A stretch of DNA of 64,000 nucleotides from Actinomyces sp. HMSC035G02 (lineage in GTDB: Bacteria; Actinomycetota; Actinomycetes; Actinomycetales; Actinomycetaceae), in NCBI GenBank assembly GCA_001838165.1, contig KV835854.1, positions 1 through 64,000 on the forward strand, given 5' to 3'. The notes beneath the pieces were generated by a model. It was not told where the DNA came from and searched no databases. It worked only from the letters and a program-made list of their open reading frames with translations. The translations under genes and the position numbers were made by a program. This document shows, one piece after another, positions 63,349 through 64,000 of this stretch (positions are counted from its first letter, which is position 1; every line of letters begins with the position of its first letter).

Positions 63349-64000
63349 GCGCGCAGGACAACCATGCGGCGGCCGCCTCAGAGGAGGCGGCGATCGAAAA
63401 GACCACCGAGGCCACGGCGGGGGCGACCGCAGCCCCGGCCTCGCCCCAGCATCCTCCGCGCGCGCTGCGTCGTCGTCGCGCGATCGGCATCATGGGCGGC
63501 ACCTTCGACCCGATCCACCACGGCCACCTTGTTGCGGCCTCCGAGGTCATGGACGTCTTCGGCCTCGACCAGGTCGTCTTCGTGCCGGCCGCCATGCAGC
63601 CTTTCAAGGCGGATCGACGCGTCACCTCGGCGGAGCATCGCTACCTGATGACGGTTATCGCAACGGCGTCGAACCCTCGTTTCGCCGTGTCTCGTGTGGA
63701 CATTGACCGAGGTGGGACGACCTACACGATCGATACGCTGGCGGACCTGTCGCGCGAGTACCCGGACTCGGACTTCTACTTCATTACGGGTGCCGACGCG
63801 CTCGCGCAGATCGCGCAGTGGAAGGACGCCGATAAGCTCTTCGAGCAGGCGCACTTTATCGGCGTGACGCGCCCCGGGCACAACCTGTCGGATCCTGGTC
63901 TGCCGCATGAGTCCGTGTCGCTGCTGGAGGTCCCCGCTATGGCGATCTCGTCGACGGACTGCCGCACGCGCGTCGAAGAGGGCAAGCCGGTGTGGTACCT
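63345..64000 (+). CDS. nadD: Nicotinate-nucleotide adenylyltransferase NadD, cut by the window end
   Basis: 218 codons visible, no stop before the end. Adenylates nicotinate mononucleotide in NAD synthesis. The core begins [21 protein letters not shown], followed by [33 protein letters not shown] and SSTDCRTRV, all NadD marks. The GTG at 63345 overlaps the proA stop and has GGAGAAGGA upstream; it gives about 50 Ala/Glu/Arg-rich residues before the core. An internal ATG at 63492 would give the usual NadD start but has no ribosome site. Confidence 0.93.
   Translation, partial: MSAQDNHAAAASEEAAIEKTTEATAGATAAPASPQHPPRALRRRRAIGIMGGTFDPIHHGHLVAASEVMDVFGLDQVVFVPAAMQPFKADRRVTSAEHRYLMTVIATASNPRFAVSRVDIDRGGTTYTIDTLADLSREYPDSDFYFITGADALAQIAQWKDADKLFEQAHFIGVTRPGHNLSDPGLPHESVSLLEVPAMAISSTDCRTRVEEGKPVWY

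Overview
This is a 64 kb chromosomal window from a high-GC Gram-positive actinobacterium, most likely Actinomycetaceae (Schaalia/Actinomyces type). The family is inferred from gene order and protein character: an actinobacterial division cluster with SepF, DivIVA/Wag31 and a SepIVA-like protein, a PriA-type isomerase, a DevR/DevS-type two-component pair, and a secreted fucosidase with cell-wall-binding repeats. Genus and species cannot be fixed by eye. Almost all of the window is well-packed housekeeping DNA. I see no insertion sequence, prophage, CRISPR array, tRNA or rRNA.

Layout. 0.3-17.2 kb: division and cell-wall (dcw) cluster mraZ-rsmH-ftsL-ftsI-murF-mraY-murD-ftsW-murG-murC-ftsQ-ftsZ-pgeF-sepF-yggT-divIVA-lspA. 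murE is absent from its usual place, and no yggS lies between pgeF and sepF. 17.2-24.3 kb: rluD family, dnaE, a small antisense S4 protein, an unknown gene, priA/hisA and an sseB-like gene. 24.3-27.7 kb: a structured leader, then infC (apparently with an ATC start), rpmI, rplT, a SpoU methyltransferase and thiL. 27.7-31.5 kb: an accessory-looking stretch with a 63-residue ORF, two paralogous membrane-anchored proteins and a TetR regulator. 31.8-35.4 kb: a large PutA. 35.5-42.8 kb: rpmB (minus strand), a DAK2/FakA-like gene, recG, rsmD, coaD, a SepIVA-like gene, yceD and rnc. 42.9-55.3 kb: a DevR-like regulator, a GH29 fucosidase, and on the minus strand cydAB and cydDC followed by a DevS-like kinase. 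55.7-64 kb: rne, rplU, rpmA, obgE, proB, proA and the start of nadD.

How it fits together. The first third builds and constricts the septum. The ribosomal blocks (infC-rpmI-rplT, rpmB, rplU-rpmA, and the rRNA factors rsmH, rsmD, yceD, rnc, rne) carry structured leaders that suggest feedback control. The cytochrome bd genes and their CydDC exporter are followed by a DevS-like kinase whose likely partner is the regulator about 4 kb away, beyond the fucosidase. This points to oxygen or redox control. Proline can be made (proBA) and degraded (putA).

Two genome habits stand out. Several genes have a -10 hexamer ending about 6-8 bases before the start codon, implying leaderless mRNAs. Many transcription units end in long perfect GC-rich hairpins without a U-tract. 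The least explained parts are the 27.8-30.7 kb island, the infC leader, the perfect hairpin just after ftsZ, and a PriA lacking a conserved active-site tryptophan. No single undescribed system is proven here.
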